From positions 248,001 to 312,000 of the forward strand of contig JANYDK010000071.1 in NCBI GenBank assembly GCA_025363655.1: a DNA stretch of 64,000 nt. The letters run 5' to 3'. The notes beneath the pieces are model-generated. The model did no database searches, was not told where the DNA came from, and saw nothing but the letters and a program-made list of their open reading frames with translations. This document shows positions 33,295-41,813 of the stretch, one piece after another; the stretch's first letter is position 1; each line of letters begins with the position of its first letter. A program made the position numbers and the translations under genes. The stretch is from Deltaproteobacteria bacterium. GTDB taxonomy: Bacteria; Myxococcota_A; Polyangia; Polyangiales; JADJMO01.

Positions 33295-34116
33295 GTGTCC
33301 GCAGCCGTCGAGAACGTCGCGTCATCCCCCGCCGCAGGGCGCATCGAGGCACGCTCGCTCGACGTCTTCTATCGCATCGAGGACGCGAAGAAGAACCAGC
33401 CGAAGGAGAAGCAGGCGATCACCTCCGTCGATCTCGACGTCGAGCCGCTCGAGGTCCTCGCGCTGATCGGCCCCTCCGGCTGCGGAAAGAGCACGTTTCT
33501 CCGCGTGCTCAACCGGATGAACGACACCGTCCCCGGCTGTCGCGTCGCCGGCAAGGTGTTCCTCGACGGCGACGACGTGCTCGCTCCGCAGTTCGACGTC
33601 GTCGGGCTGCGTCGTCGCGTCGGCATGGTCTTCCAGCGGCCGCAGCCTTTTCCGAAGTCGATCTTCGACAACGTCGCCTACGGGATGCGCGCGCATGGTC
33701 TTCGCGACAAGGCCGAGATCGCGCGCCGGGTCGAAGATGCGCTCCGTCGCGCCGCGCTCTGGGACGAGGTGAAAGATCGCCTCGACGCCAACGCGCTCGG
33801 GCTCTCGGGCGGACAGGCGCAGCGCCTCTGCATCGCCCGCGCGCTCGCGGTTGCCCCCGAGGTCCTGCTCATGGACGAACCGACGAGCGCGCTCGATCCG
33901 ATCGCCACCGCGCGGCTCGAAGAGCTGATCCACGAGCTCCGTCGCGAGCTGACCATCGTCATCGTCACCCACTCGATGCAGCAGGCCGCCCGCGTCTCGC
34001 AGCGCACGGCGTTCTTCTACATGGGCCAGCTCATCGAGGTCGGTCAGACCAAGACCATCTTCACTCGGCCGAAAGAGACGCGGACCGAGGACTACATCAG
34101 CGGACGTTTCGGATAA
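33295..34116 (+). CDS. pstB: phosphate ABC transporter ATPase PstB
   Basis: 273 residues from the GTG at 33295, ten bases after phoR. A longer frame starting in the Pho repeats is unlikely. The Walker A (Gly-Pro-Ser-Gly-Cys-Gly-Lys-Ser-Thr, 59-67), Q-loop, signature Leu-Ser-Gly-Gly-Gln (171-175) and Walker B with Asp-Glu-Pro-Thr-Ser-Ala (191-200) are intact. Typical PstB features include Leu-Asn-Arg-Met-Asn-Asp and Pro-Phe-Pro-Lys-Ser-Ile-Phe-Asp-Asn. It powers phosphate import through PstCA and takes part in the PhoR-PhoU signalling complex. Placing pstB first, before phoU and pstSCA, differs from the usual pstSCAB-phoU order. Confidence 0.95.
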   Translation: MSAAVENVASSPAAGRIEARSLDVFYRIEDAKKNQPKEKQAITSVDLDVEPLEVLALIGPSGCGKSTFLRVLNRMNDTVPGCRVAGKVFLDGDDVLAPQFDVVGLRRRVGMVFQRPQPFPKSIFDNVAYGMRAHGLRDKAEIARRVEDALRRAALWDEVKDRLDANALGLSGGQAQRLCIARALAVAPEVLLMDEPTSALDPIATARLEELIHELRRELTIVIVTHSMQQAARVSQRTAFFYMGQLIEVGQTKTIFTRPKETRTEDYISGRFG

Positions 34117-34131
34117 GGGGACGGGGAAGAC

Positions 34132-34854
34132 ATGGGCAGGCCGATGAGTCACACGAGCGCTGAATTCGAGCTCGAATTGCGCGAAATTCGCGGCGCGCTG
34201 GTCTCGATGGGAGCGCGTTGCGAGCGCGCGGTGCAGATCGCCGTGCAAGCGTTCCTCACACGCGATGCGAGCAAGGTCGCCGACGTCGTCAGCATCGACC
34301 AGCGCGTCAACGCCGACGAGATGGACATCGACGAGATGGCGGTCCGCGTCCTCGCGCTACGTCAGCCCGTGGCCTACGACCTCCGCTTCGTCACCAGCAC
34401 GCTCAAGTTCGTCACCGATCTCGAGCGTATCGCCGACGAGGCGGTGAACATCGCCGAGCGCGTCGATTTGATGGCGACCGCGACGGCTCTCCCGCCGGTC
34501 TTCGGCATCCCGCAGATGGCGGAGATCGTCCAGCGCATGCTCCGTCAATCGCTCGATGCCTTCGTCGAAGGCGACGCCGAGCGAGCGCGCGCAGTGCTGA
34601 CGATGGACGACGACGTCGACGATCTCTACGGCGAGACGTTGCGCGCGTCGCTCGCGTGGATGGCCGAGCACCCCGCCGACATCCCCGCTGCGATGTGCGT
34701 CGCCTCGGCCGCCAAGTACCTCGAGCGCATCGCCGATCACGCGACCAACCTCGCGGAGCACGTCGTCTACCTCGAGCGCGGCGACGACGTCCGTCATCGC
34801 GCGTCGGCCTCGCAAAGAGCGGGCGCCGCCGGGGCCGGCAAGATCCCTTCGTGA
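34132..34854 (+). CDS. phoU: phosphate signalling protein PhoU
   Basis: 240 residues, preceded by a GGGGAAG ribosome binding site; an internal ATG at 34144 is the alternative. It consists of two PhoU-type three-helix repeats (about 15-105 and 115-215). The repeats contain Asp-Leu-Glu-Arg-Ile-Ala-Asp-Glu-Ala-Val-Asn-Ile and Tyr-Leu-Glu-Arg-Ile-Ala-Asp-His-Ala-Thr-Asn-Leu, the metal-coordinating E/DxxxD-type motifs. It represses PhoR kinase activity when phosphate is sufficient by linking it to the Pst complex. It is 15 bases after pstB. Confidence 0.94.
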   Translation: MGRPMSHTSAEFELELREIRGALVSMGARCERAVQIAVQAFLTRDASKVADVVSIDQRVNADEMDIDEMAVRVLALRQPVAYDLRFVTSTLKFVTDLERIADEAVNIAERVDLMATATALPPVFGIPQMAEIVQRMLRQSLDAFVEGDAERARAVLTMDDDVDDLYGETLRASLAWMAEHPADIPAAMCVASAAKYLERIADHATNLAEHVVYLERGDDVRHRASASQRAGAAGAGKIPS

Positions 34855-34902
34855 ACCGAGAAACGGCTACTTTTCCCGGCAAATGATGCCGAATTGGATG
34901 GA

Positions 34903-35823
34903 ATGACCATGACCACGATCGCCCGCCGTCACGCCCTCGCCTTCGCCCTCTCCGCCGGCGCGCTCCTCGCCTTCGGTTGCACGCGCACCGCCGACGACAA
35001 GAAGGCAGGCCCCGATCCCTCGGGGAGCGGCAGTGGCGCCGCCGCTCCGAAGGGTGGCGCGCTCACCGTCAAAGGCAGCGACACCATGGTCATCCTCGGC
35101 CAGAAGTGGGCCGAGGTGTACATGAAGACGAACCCGGGGACGAGCATCCAGGTCACCGGCGGCGGCTCCGGCACCGGCATCGCCGCGCTCATCAACGGCT
35201 CGACCGATCTCTGCAACGCCAGCCGCCCGATGTCCGACAAGGAGCTCGCGCAGGTCAAAGAGAAGCGCGGCGTCGACGCCGTCGAGACCAAGGTCGCCCT
35301 CGATGCCCTCGCCATCTACGTCAGCGACAAGAGCAAGATCGACGCGATCGACCTGGAAACGCTGGGCAAAGTCTATCTCGGGCAGATCACCAACTGGAAA
35401 GATCTCGGCGGCGACGATCACAAGATCACCGTCTACGGTCGCGAGAACAACAGCGGCACCTATGGCTACTTCAAGGAGCACATCCTCAAGAACAAGGACT
35501 TCGCCCCCGAGGTGCAGACGCTCTCCGGCACCAGCGCCGTCGTCAACGCGGTCAAGGGCGACGAGTTCGGCATCGGCTACGGCGGCATCGCTTACGCCAG
35601 TGGCATTCGTCTGTTGAAGGTGAAGAAGACGCCGACCGACGCGGCGATCGAGCCCAAGCTCGAGACCGCCACCGACGGCAGCTATCCGATCAGCCGCTTC
35701 CTCTTCATCTACACCGCGGGAGCGCCGAGCGGCGCGGCCAAGGCGTACCTCGATTGGATCGTCAGCGACGTCGGCCAGAAGGTCGTCAGCGACGTCGGTT
35801 ATTTCCCGCTCCCCAAGAAATAA
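34903..35823 (+). CDS. pstS: phosphate-binding lipoprotein PstS
   Basis: 306 residues. ATG 34903 is chosen; TTG 34894 and ATG 34909 are possible. The signal ends Ala-Phe-Gly-Cys, so this PstS is a lipoprotein. The phosphate pocket is clear: Val-Lys-Gly-Ser-Asp-Thr-Met-Val, Gly-Gly-Gly-Ser-Gly-Thr-Gly-Ile, Ala-Ser-Arg-Pro-Met and Gly-Arg-Glu-Asn-Asn-Ser-Gly-Thr-Tyr. It hands phosphate to PstC/PstA. It is more conventional than the orphan PstS-like protein at 18644, which carries a Cys-rich tail. Confidence 0.94.
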   Translation: MTMTTIARRHALAFALSAGALLAFGCTRTADDKKAGPDPSGSGSGAAAPKGGALTVKGSDTMVILGQKWAEVYMKTNPGTSIQVTGGGSGTGIAALINGSTDLCNASRPMSDKELAQVKEKRGVDAVETKVALDALAIYVSDKSKIDAIDLETLGKVYLGQITNWKDLGGDDHKITVYGRENNSGTYGYFKEHILKNKDFAPEVQTLSGTSAVVNAVKGDEFGIGYGGIAYASGIRLLKVKKTPTDAAIEPKLETATDGSYPISRFLFIYTAGAPSGAAKAYLDWIVSDVGQKVVSDVGYFPLPKK

Positions 35824-35859
35824 CCAGAAGGCACGAGAAATTAGAGGACGAGGACGATC

Positions 35860-36918
35860 GTGGCGACCGAACGCGCGCGTAGAGGAGCGGTGATCCCGCT
35901 TCGGCCGGTGGTTCCCGACGAACCGCCGCCTGCTTCCGCGCGCCAAGGTCGCCCGACGCCGACCTCGGTGCATCGCGTCGCCTCGTGGCACAAGAAAACC
36001 CCGGCCTGGCACGCGGTCGCCGAGTGGGGCATTCGTCTCACCGCGCTCGCCGCGATCGTCTCCGTCGTCCTCATCTTCATCTTCATCGGGATGGAGGCGA
36101 TCCCGCTCTTCACCGACGAGCTCGTGCGCCAAGAGGTGACGCCGAGCTCGATGTGGTTCCAGCAAAACTGGGGCGAAGGGCCTCTTCGCTATTCGTGGCA
36201 ACCGACCAGCGACATCCCCAAATACAGCGTCGTTCCGCTGGTGATGGGCTCGTTGAAGGTGACGTCGGTGGCGCTGCTCATCGGCGCGCCGCTGGGCGTG
36301 CTCGCCGCCATCTTCACGGCCTACGTCGCCCCGCGCTGGCTGCGTGAAATCGTCAAACCGACGATCGAGCTCCTCGCCGGCGTGCCCTCGGTCGTCCTCG
36401 GCGTCTTCGCGCTGGTGGTGATGGGCAATTGGCTGAAGGGCTTCGGCTTCGAGCATCGCCTCAACTCCATCCTCGCCGGCGGCGCGCTCTCGCTGACGGT
36501 GATTCCGCTCGTCTTCACCATCTCGGAAGACGCGCTCAGCGCGGTGCCACGCGAGCTGGTCGATGCGTCGCTCGCCCTCGGCGTCAGCAAGATGCACACG
36601 ATCACGCACGTCGTCGTGCCGGCCGCGGTGCCGGGCATCGCCGCCGGCATCGTCCTCGGCTTCGGACGCGCCATCGGCGAGACGATGATCGTGCTCATGG
36701 CCTCGGGCAACGCCGCCATCGCCAAGTGGTCGCTCGGGCTCTCCACGCGCACGGTCACCGCGACCATCGCGCAGGAGATGGCCGAGGTCGTCCACGGCAG
36801 CCCGCACTACGTGATCCTCTTCGTGCTCGGCGCGATTCTCCTCCTCTTCACCTTCGTCACGAACCTCATCGCGTATCGAATCGTCCAGCATTTCCGCAAG
36901 AAACGAGGCGGCACGTGA
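35860..36918 (+). CDS. pstC: phosphate ABC permease PstC
   Basis: 352 residues, GTG start. A basic, proline-rich cytosolic leader of about 60 residues precedes the first of six membrane helices. The permease loop Glu-Ile-Val-Lys-Pro-Thr-Ile-Glu-Leu-Leu-Ala-Gly-Val-Pro-Ser and the EAA motif (Asp-Ala-Ser-Leu-Ala-Leu-Gly-Val-Ser-Lys) are present. Gly-Arg-Ala-Ile-Gly-Glu-Thr-Met, typical of PstC, is also seen. It forms the channel with PstA and overlaps its start by four bases (GTGA). Confidence 0.94.
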   Translation: MATERARRGAVIPLRPVVPDEPPPASARQGRPTPTSVHRVASWHKKTPAWHAVAEWGIRLTALAAIVSVVLIFIFIGMEAIPLFTDELVRQEVTPSSMWFQQNWGEGPLRYSWQPTSDIPKYSVVPLVMGSLKVTSVALLIGAPLGVLAAIFTAYVAPRWLREIVKPTIELLAGVPSVVLGVFALVVMGNWLKGFGFEHRLNSILAGGALSLTVIPLVFTISEDALSAVPRELVDASLALGVSKMHTITHVVVPAAVPGIAAGIVLGFGRAIGETMIVLMASGNAAIAKWSLGLSTRTVTATIAQEMAEVVHGSPHYVILFVLGAILLLFTFVTNLIAYRIVQHFRKKRGGT

Positions 36919-37844
36919 GCAAGGCCACCCAAGCGGACTTCGGGCGCACGCGCGGAAAAATCGGCGACACCGTCTTCGGAGTCACCACCGGTGCGGCCGC
37001 GGTCGTCATCCTCTTGATGCTCTTCATCATCCTCGGCGATGCGCTGCTCCATGGCGTCGCGCGCCTCTCGTGGACGTTCCTCACCCATCCGCCGGAGAAC
37101 GGCATGGAGGGCGGCGGCGTCGGACCGGCCGTCTTCGGCACCGCGGCGCTGACCATCATCATGACCGTCGCGGTCGTGCCGGTCGGCGTGCTCACCGCCA
37201 TCTATCTCTCCGAGTATGCGGCGCCCGAGTCGCGACTGGCGCGTTGGGTGCGCCTCGCCGTCGCCAACCTCGCCGGCGTTCCGTCGATCGTCTTCGGTCT
37301 CTTCGGGCTCGGCTTCTTCATCCAGGCGCTCGGCCGCGGCATCGACAAGGCGGCCTTCGGCGGCAAGGTCACCTACGGACAACCGGCGCTGATTTGGGCC
37401 GCGCTCACGCTCGCCGTCTTGACCATGCCGGTCGTCATCGTCGCCACCGAAGAGGCCCTCCGCGCAGTGCCGCGCTCACTCCGCGACGCCAGCCTCGCGC
37501 TCGGCGCTTCGAAATTCCAGACGACGTTTCTCGTCGTCGTTCCGCAAGCGCTCCCCGGAATTCTCACCGGCGCGATCCTCGCGGTGAGCCGCGGTGCCGG
37601 CGAAGTGGCGCCGATTCTCTTCACCGGCGCGGCGTATTTTCTCCCCGAGCTGCCGACGCACCTCAACGATCAGTTCATGAACCTCGGCTATCACGTCTAC
37701 GTGCTGGCCACGCAATCACCCGACGTCGATCGAACCAAGCCGATTTTGTATGCGAGCGTGTTGGTGCTCTTGGGGCTGACGTTCACGCTCAATTTGTTGG
37801 CGATCGTGCTTCGGAGTCGCGCGCGGAAGGCGCTGCGGGCGTAG
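36915..37844 (+). CDS. pstA: phosphate ABC permease PstA
   Basis: 309 residues from a GTG overlapping the pstC stop. Six membrane helices carry the PstA loop Val-Ala-Asn-Leu-Ala-Gly-Val-Pro-Ser-Ile-Val-Phe-Gly, the EAA motif (Asp-Ala-Ser-Leu-Ala-Leu-Gly-Ala-Ser-Lys) and Ser-Arg-Gly-Ala-Gly-Glu-Val-Ala-Pro. It is the last gene of the phosphate cluster. The 37845-37972 gap after it holds no recognised gene or terminator. Confidence 0.94.
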   Translation: MSKATQADFGRTRGKIGDTVFGVTTGAAAVVILLMLFIILGDALLHGVARLSWTFLTHPPENGMEGGGVGPAVFGTAALTIIMTVAVVPVGVLTAIYLSEYAAPESRLARWVRLAVANLAGVPSIVFGLFGLGFFIQALGRGIDKAAFGGKVTYGQPALIWAALTLAVLTMPVVIVATEEALRAVPRSLRDASLALGASKFQTTFLVVVPQALPGILTGAILAVSRGAGEVAPILFTGAAYFLPELPTHLNDQFMNLGYHVYVLATQSPDVDRTKPILYASVLVLLGLTFTLNLLAIVLRSRARKALRA

Positions 37845-37972
37845 ACGCAGGAAGTCATCGAGCTCGATGACTCCGCCTCCGGGCGACGATCCCTCCTCGT
37901 CCGTGACCTGCCGCATTCTTCGTCGGTCCATTCCGCGGAACCTTCCCCGACGGACGATGGTCTGCTCGGCCC

Positions 37973-39271
37973 ATGTCCCCGCTCTCCCGCCTCTCCCGCC
38001 TCTCCCGCCTCGCGGCCGCTGCGATATTGGCTTCGTCGTCCATCGGTTGCGGTGCCTCGCCGCCGCCGGCCCCTGCGCCTCTGCCGTCGGATCCGGGCTT
38101 CGTCGTCGTGGGCGCGGCCATCTTCGACGGGGAGCGCTTTCGTTCGGGAAATGTGCAGGTGATCGGCGCCACCATCGCCGGCTTCGTCGACGCACCGCCC
38201 GACGGGGCGAAGGTGATCGACGGCCGTGGCAAGACGCTGCTTCCTGGCCTCATCGACGGACACGCGCACATCGGCGAGTCGACGGAGCACCTCCAGCGCT
38301 TCCTCGGATTCGGCGTCACGACGGTGATCGATCTCTTCGGGCCGGTCGAGCTCCTCGCCAAGCTCCGCGCCGATGACCTCTCGCCGGAAGGTCTGCGTCG
38401 CGCCTCGCTCTTCGGCGCCGGCACGCTGGCGACGGCTCCAGGCGGCCACGGCACCGAGTACGGCGTCCCCATTCCGACGATCGCGCGGCCCGAGGATGCA
38501 GACGCGTTCGTCGCCGCGCGGAAGGTCGAGGGCTCCGACTTCCTCAAGATCGTCTACGACAACGGCACCAAGGACGCTGCCGGCACCGACGTCTCGATGC
38601 CGACGCTCACGCTCGAAACCGTTCGCGCGTTGGTCACCGCGGCGCACGCGCGCGCCCTCGTCGTCGCCGTGCACACCGGCGGTTGCGACGATCTCCGCGC
38701 GATCCTCGGCACGGGCGCAGACGTCCTCGCCCACGGCTGTGCGATGCCCGAGGGTGACGATCTTCCGTCACGCCTGGCGGCCGCGAAGGTCTTCTTCAAT
38801 CCGACGTTGGCCGTTCAGCTTCGTCCCTGCGGCCTCGAATATTGGATTCCGCTCGTCGCCGACGCCGAGCTCTCCGCCCGTCTCACCGAGGAAGAGCGCG
38901 CGCGCCTCGGCAAAGACCGCAAGGACCACGACACCGCGTGCAGCTCGAGTCGCCTCCGTCTCGTCGGAGAAGCCGCGCGCCTCGGCGTGCCGCTCATCGC
39001 CGGCCCCGACTCGCCCAACCGTCGCATTCCCGTCGGCGCCTCGCTGATCGCCGAGATCGAGCTCCTTCGCCAGGCCGGGGCCACGCTCGAACAATCACTC
39101 GCCGCCGCCACCGCGAATCCGGCTACCGCCTATCACCTCGGCGATCGTGGCCGCATCGCCAAGGGCCTCCGCGCCGACCTCTTGCTGGTGGAAGGCGATC
39201 TCCGAACGACGCCGCATGGTCTCTGGCATCTGCGCGCGCTGTGGAAGGCGGGGCAAACGGTGAAGCTCTGA
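37973..39271 (+). CDS. amidohydrolase-family lipoprotein
   Basis: 432 residues. The signal peptide contains a three-fold Ser-Arg-Leu repeat and ends Ser-Ile-Gly-Cys (C26). A metal-dependent hydrolase fold follows, with a first-strand cap, then H97 and H99 in Leu-Ile-Asp-Gly-His-Ala-His-Ile. Later metal-site histidines appear in Ala-Val-His-Thr-Gly-Gly and Ala-His-Gly-Cys, with a Gly-Pro-Asp-Ser segment near 345 carrying the catalytic aspartate. The C-terminus returns to a beta cap (Leu-Arg-Ala-Asp-Leu-Leu-Leu-Val-Glu-Gly-Asp-Leu). It resembles imidazolonepropionase/prolidase-like amidohydrolases. The substrate is unknown. Being lipid-anchored, it acts outside the cytoplasm. It converges with fabZ, two bases apart. 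Confidence 0.82.
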   Translation: MSPLSRLSRLSRLAAAAILASSSIGCGASPPPAPAPLPSDPGFVVVGAAIFDGERFRSGNVQVIGATIAGFVDAPPDGAKVIDGRGKTLLPGLIDGHAHIGESTEHLQRFLGFGVTTVIDLFGPVELLAKLRADDLSPEGLRRASLFGAGTLATAPGGHGTEYGVPIPTIARPEDADAFVAARKVEGSDFLKIVYDNGTKDAAGTDVSMPTLTLETVRALVTAAHARALVVAVHTGGCDDLRAILGTGADVLAHGCAMPEGDDLPSRLAAAKVFFNPTLAVQLRPCGLEYWIPLVADAELSARLTEEERARLGKDRKDHDTACSSSRLRLVGEAARLGVPLIAGPDSPNRRIPVGASLIAEIELLRQAGATLEQSLAAATANPATAYHLGDRGRIAKGLRADLLLVEGDLRTTPHGLWHLRALWKAGQTVKL

Positions 39272-39273
39272 CG

Positions 39274-39750
39274 TCACTTCACCTTCGACTTCTCCGCGAG
39301 GCCGGCGAGAAACTCGGCGGACGAGACGACCGCGCCGTCGACCTTGATTTCGCCCTTCATTTTGAAAATCTTTCCTTTGCGCAACGGCACGACCTCGATG
39401 CGGAGCTGATCGCCCGGCACCACCATCTTGCGGAACTTCACCGCCTCGATCGCCATGAAGACCATCACGTGCGTGCTCGCGTCGAAGGTGGTGCTGCGCG
39501 ACGCGAGGATGCCGCCCGCCTGCGCCATCGCCTCGACCTGGAGCACGCCCGGCATCACCGGTGCACCCGGGAAATGCCCTTGAAAGAACCACTCGTTGAT
39601 CGAGACGTTCTTGAGCGCGAGCACGCGATCGGCGCTGACCTCGAGGACGCGATCGATGAGCAAGAAGGGAAAGCGATGCGGAAGGAGGCCGAGGATTTGC
39701 TCTGCGCCGAGAGGGCCCTCGATCACCGGCGGAGTGGTCGTGACGTCCAT
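39274..39750 (-). CDS. fabZ: 3-hydroxyacyl-ACP dehydratase FabZ
   Basis: 158 residues with the hot-dog fold. [13 protein letters not shown] is followed by the active-site block Gly-His-Phe-Pro-Gly (H59) and [14 protein letters not shown] (E73). These are diagnostic of FabZ. It dehydrates beta-hydroxyacyl-ACP in fatty acid and lipid A precursor synthesis. The usual lpxD/lpxA neighbours are absent here, so it may be a second, specialised copy. The length is normal for the family. Confidence 0.92.
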   Translation of the reverse strand: MDVTTTPPVIEGPLGAEQILGLLPHRFPFLLIDRVLEVSADRVLALKNVSINEWFFQGHFPGAPVMPGVLQVEAMAQAGGILASRSTTFDASTHVMVFMAIEAVKFRKMVVPGDQLRIEVVPLRKGKIFKMKGEIKVDGAVVSSAEFLAGLAEKSKVK

Positions 39751-39806
39751 GGTGGGCTGCTAACACTTTCGGCGAGGGGAGAAGAGGTGCGTGATGCCGG
39801 GCTGGC

Positions 39807-40397
39807 TCACGGAAGCTCGCCGCAGTAGGTCCCCTTCATCAGTCCGGAGATCTCGATCGTCGACGTCTTCACCATCGTCGTGTGCAGCGTCACCGGCGTG
39901 CGGACGCAAATTTCGATGGGATCGCCGGCTTTCGCCGGCTTCTTCACGAGCTCGGTGGTCGTCTTTCCCTGCTCATTTTGCGAGGTCACGTACTGTTGTG
40001 GGGTGGCGTCGACGCCCCAGCCGACGTCGACGTAGTCCTCGTCCTTGGCGACACTGCGCGCGCCGGTGAGCAACTTCGGGCAGTCGACGTCCTTGGAGCT
40101 GAGCGTGAGGACGAAGGCGTCGTGGGGGATCGCCGCGAACCCATACGCGCGTGCGCTCTTCACTTTCATCGGCACCCCGTCGACGCGAAGGGTCCCCACG
40201 GGGCAGGGACCACTCGGAGGGGCCGCGTCGCTCGCGATCGCAGAAGGCGTCGTGCTGGCAAAGGCCGACGACGTCGCGCTCGGCTTCGGGCGAGACTCCG
40301 GTGCCGCCGTGGCCGAAGGATCCGACGTCGGCCCTCGACACGCGAGCGTCAGCGGAGTCATCGCCATCGCGGCGAAGATTTTCCAAGGGAGCCACAT
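39807..40397 (-). CDS. hypothetical lipoprotein
   Basis: 196 residues. The signal ends Leu-Thr-Leu-Ala-Cys. A Ser/Thr/Pro/Ala linker covers about 22-62. The mature domain (about 65-196) has four Cys (Cys-Pro-Val-Gly, Asp-Cys-Pro-Lys, Glu-Ile-Cys-Val, Thr-Tyr-Cys-Gly) that could make two disulphides, and beta-strand alternation. No family is recognised. It sits 56 bases upstream of fabZ on the same strand, which may be coincidence. Confidence 0.65.
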   Translation of the reverse strand: MWLPWKIFAAMAMTPLTLACRGPTSDPSATAAPESRPKPSATSSAFASTTPSAIASDAAPPSGPCPVGTLRVDGVPMKVKSARAYGFAAIPHDAFVLTLSSKDVDCPKLLTGARSVAKDEDYVDVGWGVDATPQQYVTSQNEQGKTTTELVKKPAKAGDPIEICVRTPVTLHTTMVKTSTIEISGLMKGTYCGELP

Positions 40398-40426
40398 GCG
40401 CGCCCATCAAAGCACGCGCCGACGTG

Positions 40427-41644
40427 TCAGCAAGGCCCCGAGGGTTGATTCGACGTCGTCATGACGGTGAACGCGCTCGGCATCACCACGCCGGCCGGGG
40501 AGTAGCACTGCACGTTGGCGGTGACGCTGATGGACGAGGTCACGAGCGACGAGAGCTTGCAGTAGGTCGAGTCACCGCCGTAGGCAGTGGTGAAGCCGAC
40601 CTGCGCCATCGTCGGGCTCGAGTACGGCGCGCCCCAGACGCTGAGCCCCGAGACGGTGATTCCGTTGCCCGACGGGTTCATGGTGATCGAGCCGCTGCAG
40701 CCTTGGTACGGCCCCGTCACGCCGGCGTACGAGAGCGGCATGCCGCCTCCGCTCACCCAACCGTGGCCACCTTGCTCACCGAGCGTCGGACCGGAGGTCG
40801 CATACGAGAGCGAGAAGCCGACGTTGGTCGCGGAGGTCGCGGGCGTCCCGGCGGTGTCGAAGCAACGGACCGTCACGATGGTGTCGGCGCCGCTGGCGCG
40901 CCAATGGTCGATCTTGCAGTAGGGCGCGCCGCTTCCGCCGTACGTCGAGACCTGCACGCTGGCGTTTTGGTAGTGCACCTTGGGCAGCGTGACGTCGTAG
41001 ACGCCCGTGCCGATGCCGACCACCGTGTTCGGCGTCGCGCCGGCGGTGGACGAGTTGTAGTTGTAGCCACCGACCGGCATCGTGCCGCTCGGACTGAAGT
41101 AGGCGTACGCCGCGTCGGTGAATTGCGATCCCGCCCAGGTCCCGTTGGCGACGTAGAACATCACGTCGAAATCGGTGTCGGCAGCGGCGCCGCTCGGCGC
41201 GTTGCACTGCACCGCGATGCTCTCGTCGGCGCCGGAAGGGAGCCAGTTGAGGAGCCGACAACGATTGGCATTGCTGCCCTCGGCCACCACTTGCGCGTTG
41301 CCGCCACCGAGCGACCCGAGCCCAGACATCGTGACCGTGTAGGTGCCGACGCCGGTATGCATCACGGTGTTCGTCCCGTAGACCGACCTCGCGGTCGGCT
41401 GGCCGGCATTGACGACGTGCTCGTTGTACGAGCGCGCCCCGAGGACGACGCCTCCTCGCACGAATGCGAAGCCGAATGCCGTCGAGCCGGCCAAGAGCTT
41501 CTGCGAAGACGATCCCGACGGCTCTTGATCGAGCCCACCCGGCCCTCCGCTACTCCCACATCCGACGGCGAGAGCGAGCGCGGAGCCGACGAGCGCGAAG
41601 CGAGCGAGACGACCGGCGGACGTGAAGTGAACGATGGAAAGCAT
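40427..41644 (-). CDS. hypothetical beta-repeat lipoprotein
   Basis: 405 residues from the ATG at 41644, with AAAGGGAG about seven bases upstream; a longer reading frame extends further but lacks a signal peptide. The signal ends Leu-Ala-Val-Gly-Cys. The mature protein is built from three repeating beta units of about 110 residues. Each has a Tyr-Asn or Gly-Tyr start, a Gly-Val-Gly-Thr-Tyr-Thr-Val or Gly-Thr-Gly-Val-Tyr-Asp-Val strand, and paired Cys (Cys-Arg-Leu...Gln-Cys; Cys-Lys-Ile...Arg-Cys; Cys-Lys-Leu...Gln-Cys). A disulphide-stabilised surface protein is likely. It is divergent from the RCC1-like lipoprotein gene across a 170-base region. Confidence 0.7.
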   Translation of the reverse strand: MLSIVHFTSAGRLARFALVGSALALAVGCGSSGGPGGLDQEPSGSSSQKLLAGSTAFGFAFVRGGVVLGARSYNEHVVNAGQPTARSVYGTNTVMHTGVGTYTVTMSGLGSLGGGNAQVVAEGSNANRCRLLNWLPSGADESIAVQCNAPSGAAADTDFDVMFYVANGTWAGSQFTDAAYAYFSPSGTMPVGGYNYNSSTAGATPNTVVGIGTGVYDVTLPKVHYQNASVQVSTYGGSGAPYCKIDHWRASGADTIVTVRCFDTAGTPATSATNVGFSLSYATSGPTLGEQGGHGWVSGGGMPLSYAGVTGPYQGCSGSITMNPSGNGITVSGLSVWGAPYSSPTMAQVGFTTAYGGDSTYCKLSSLVTSSISVTANVQCYSPAGVVMPSAFTVMTTSNQPSGPC

Positions 41645-41813
41645 GGCGATTCTCCCTTTCGAGTCCTCGAGCCTGCGTGGCTCGCGAGGGGAGACTTTCG
41701 GGCGCGGCGCTTTCTTACCGCGGCGCACACCTTTGTGATTCGTCACGATTGTCGCGAAACAAATGCGTGCCCTAGTTTCGTGAATGCAGATCGGGACGCC
41801 ACGTCCGAGTCCC

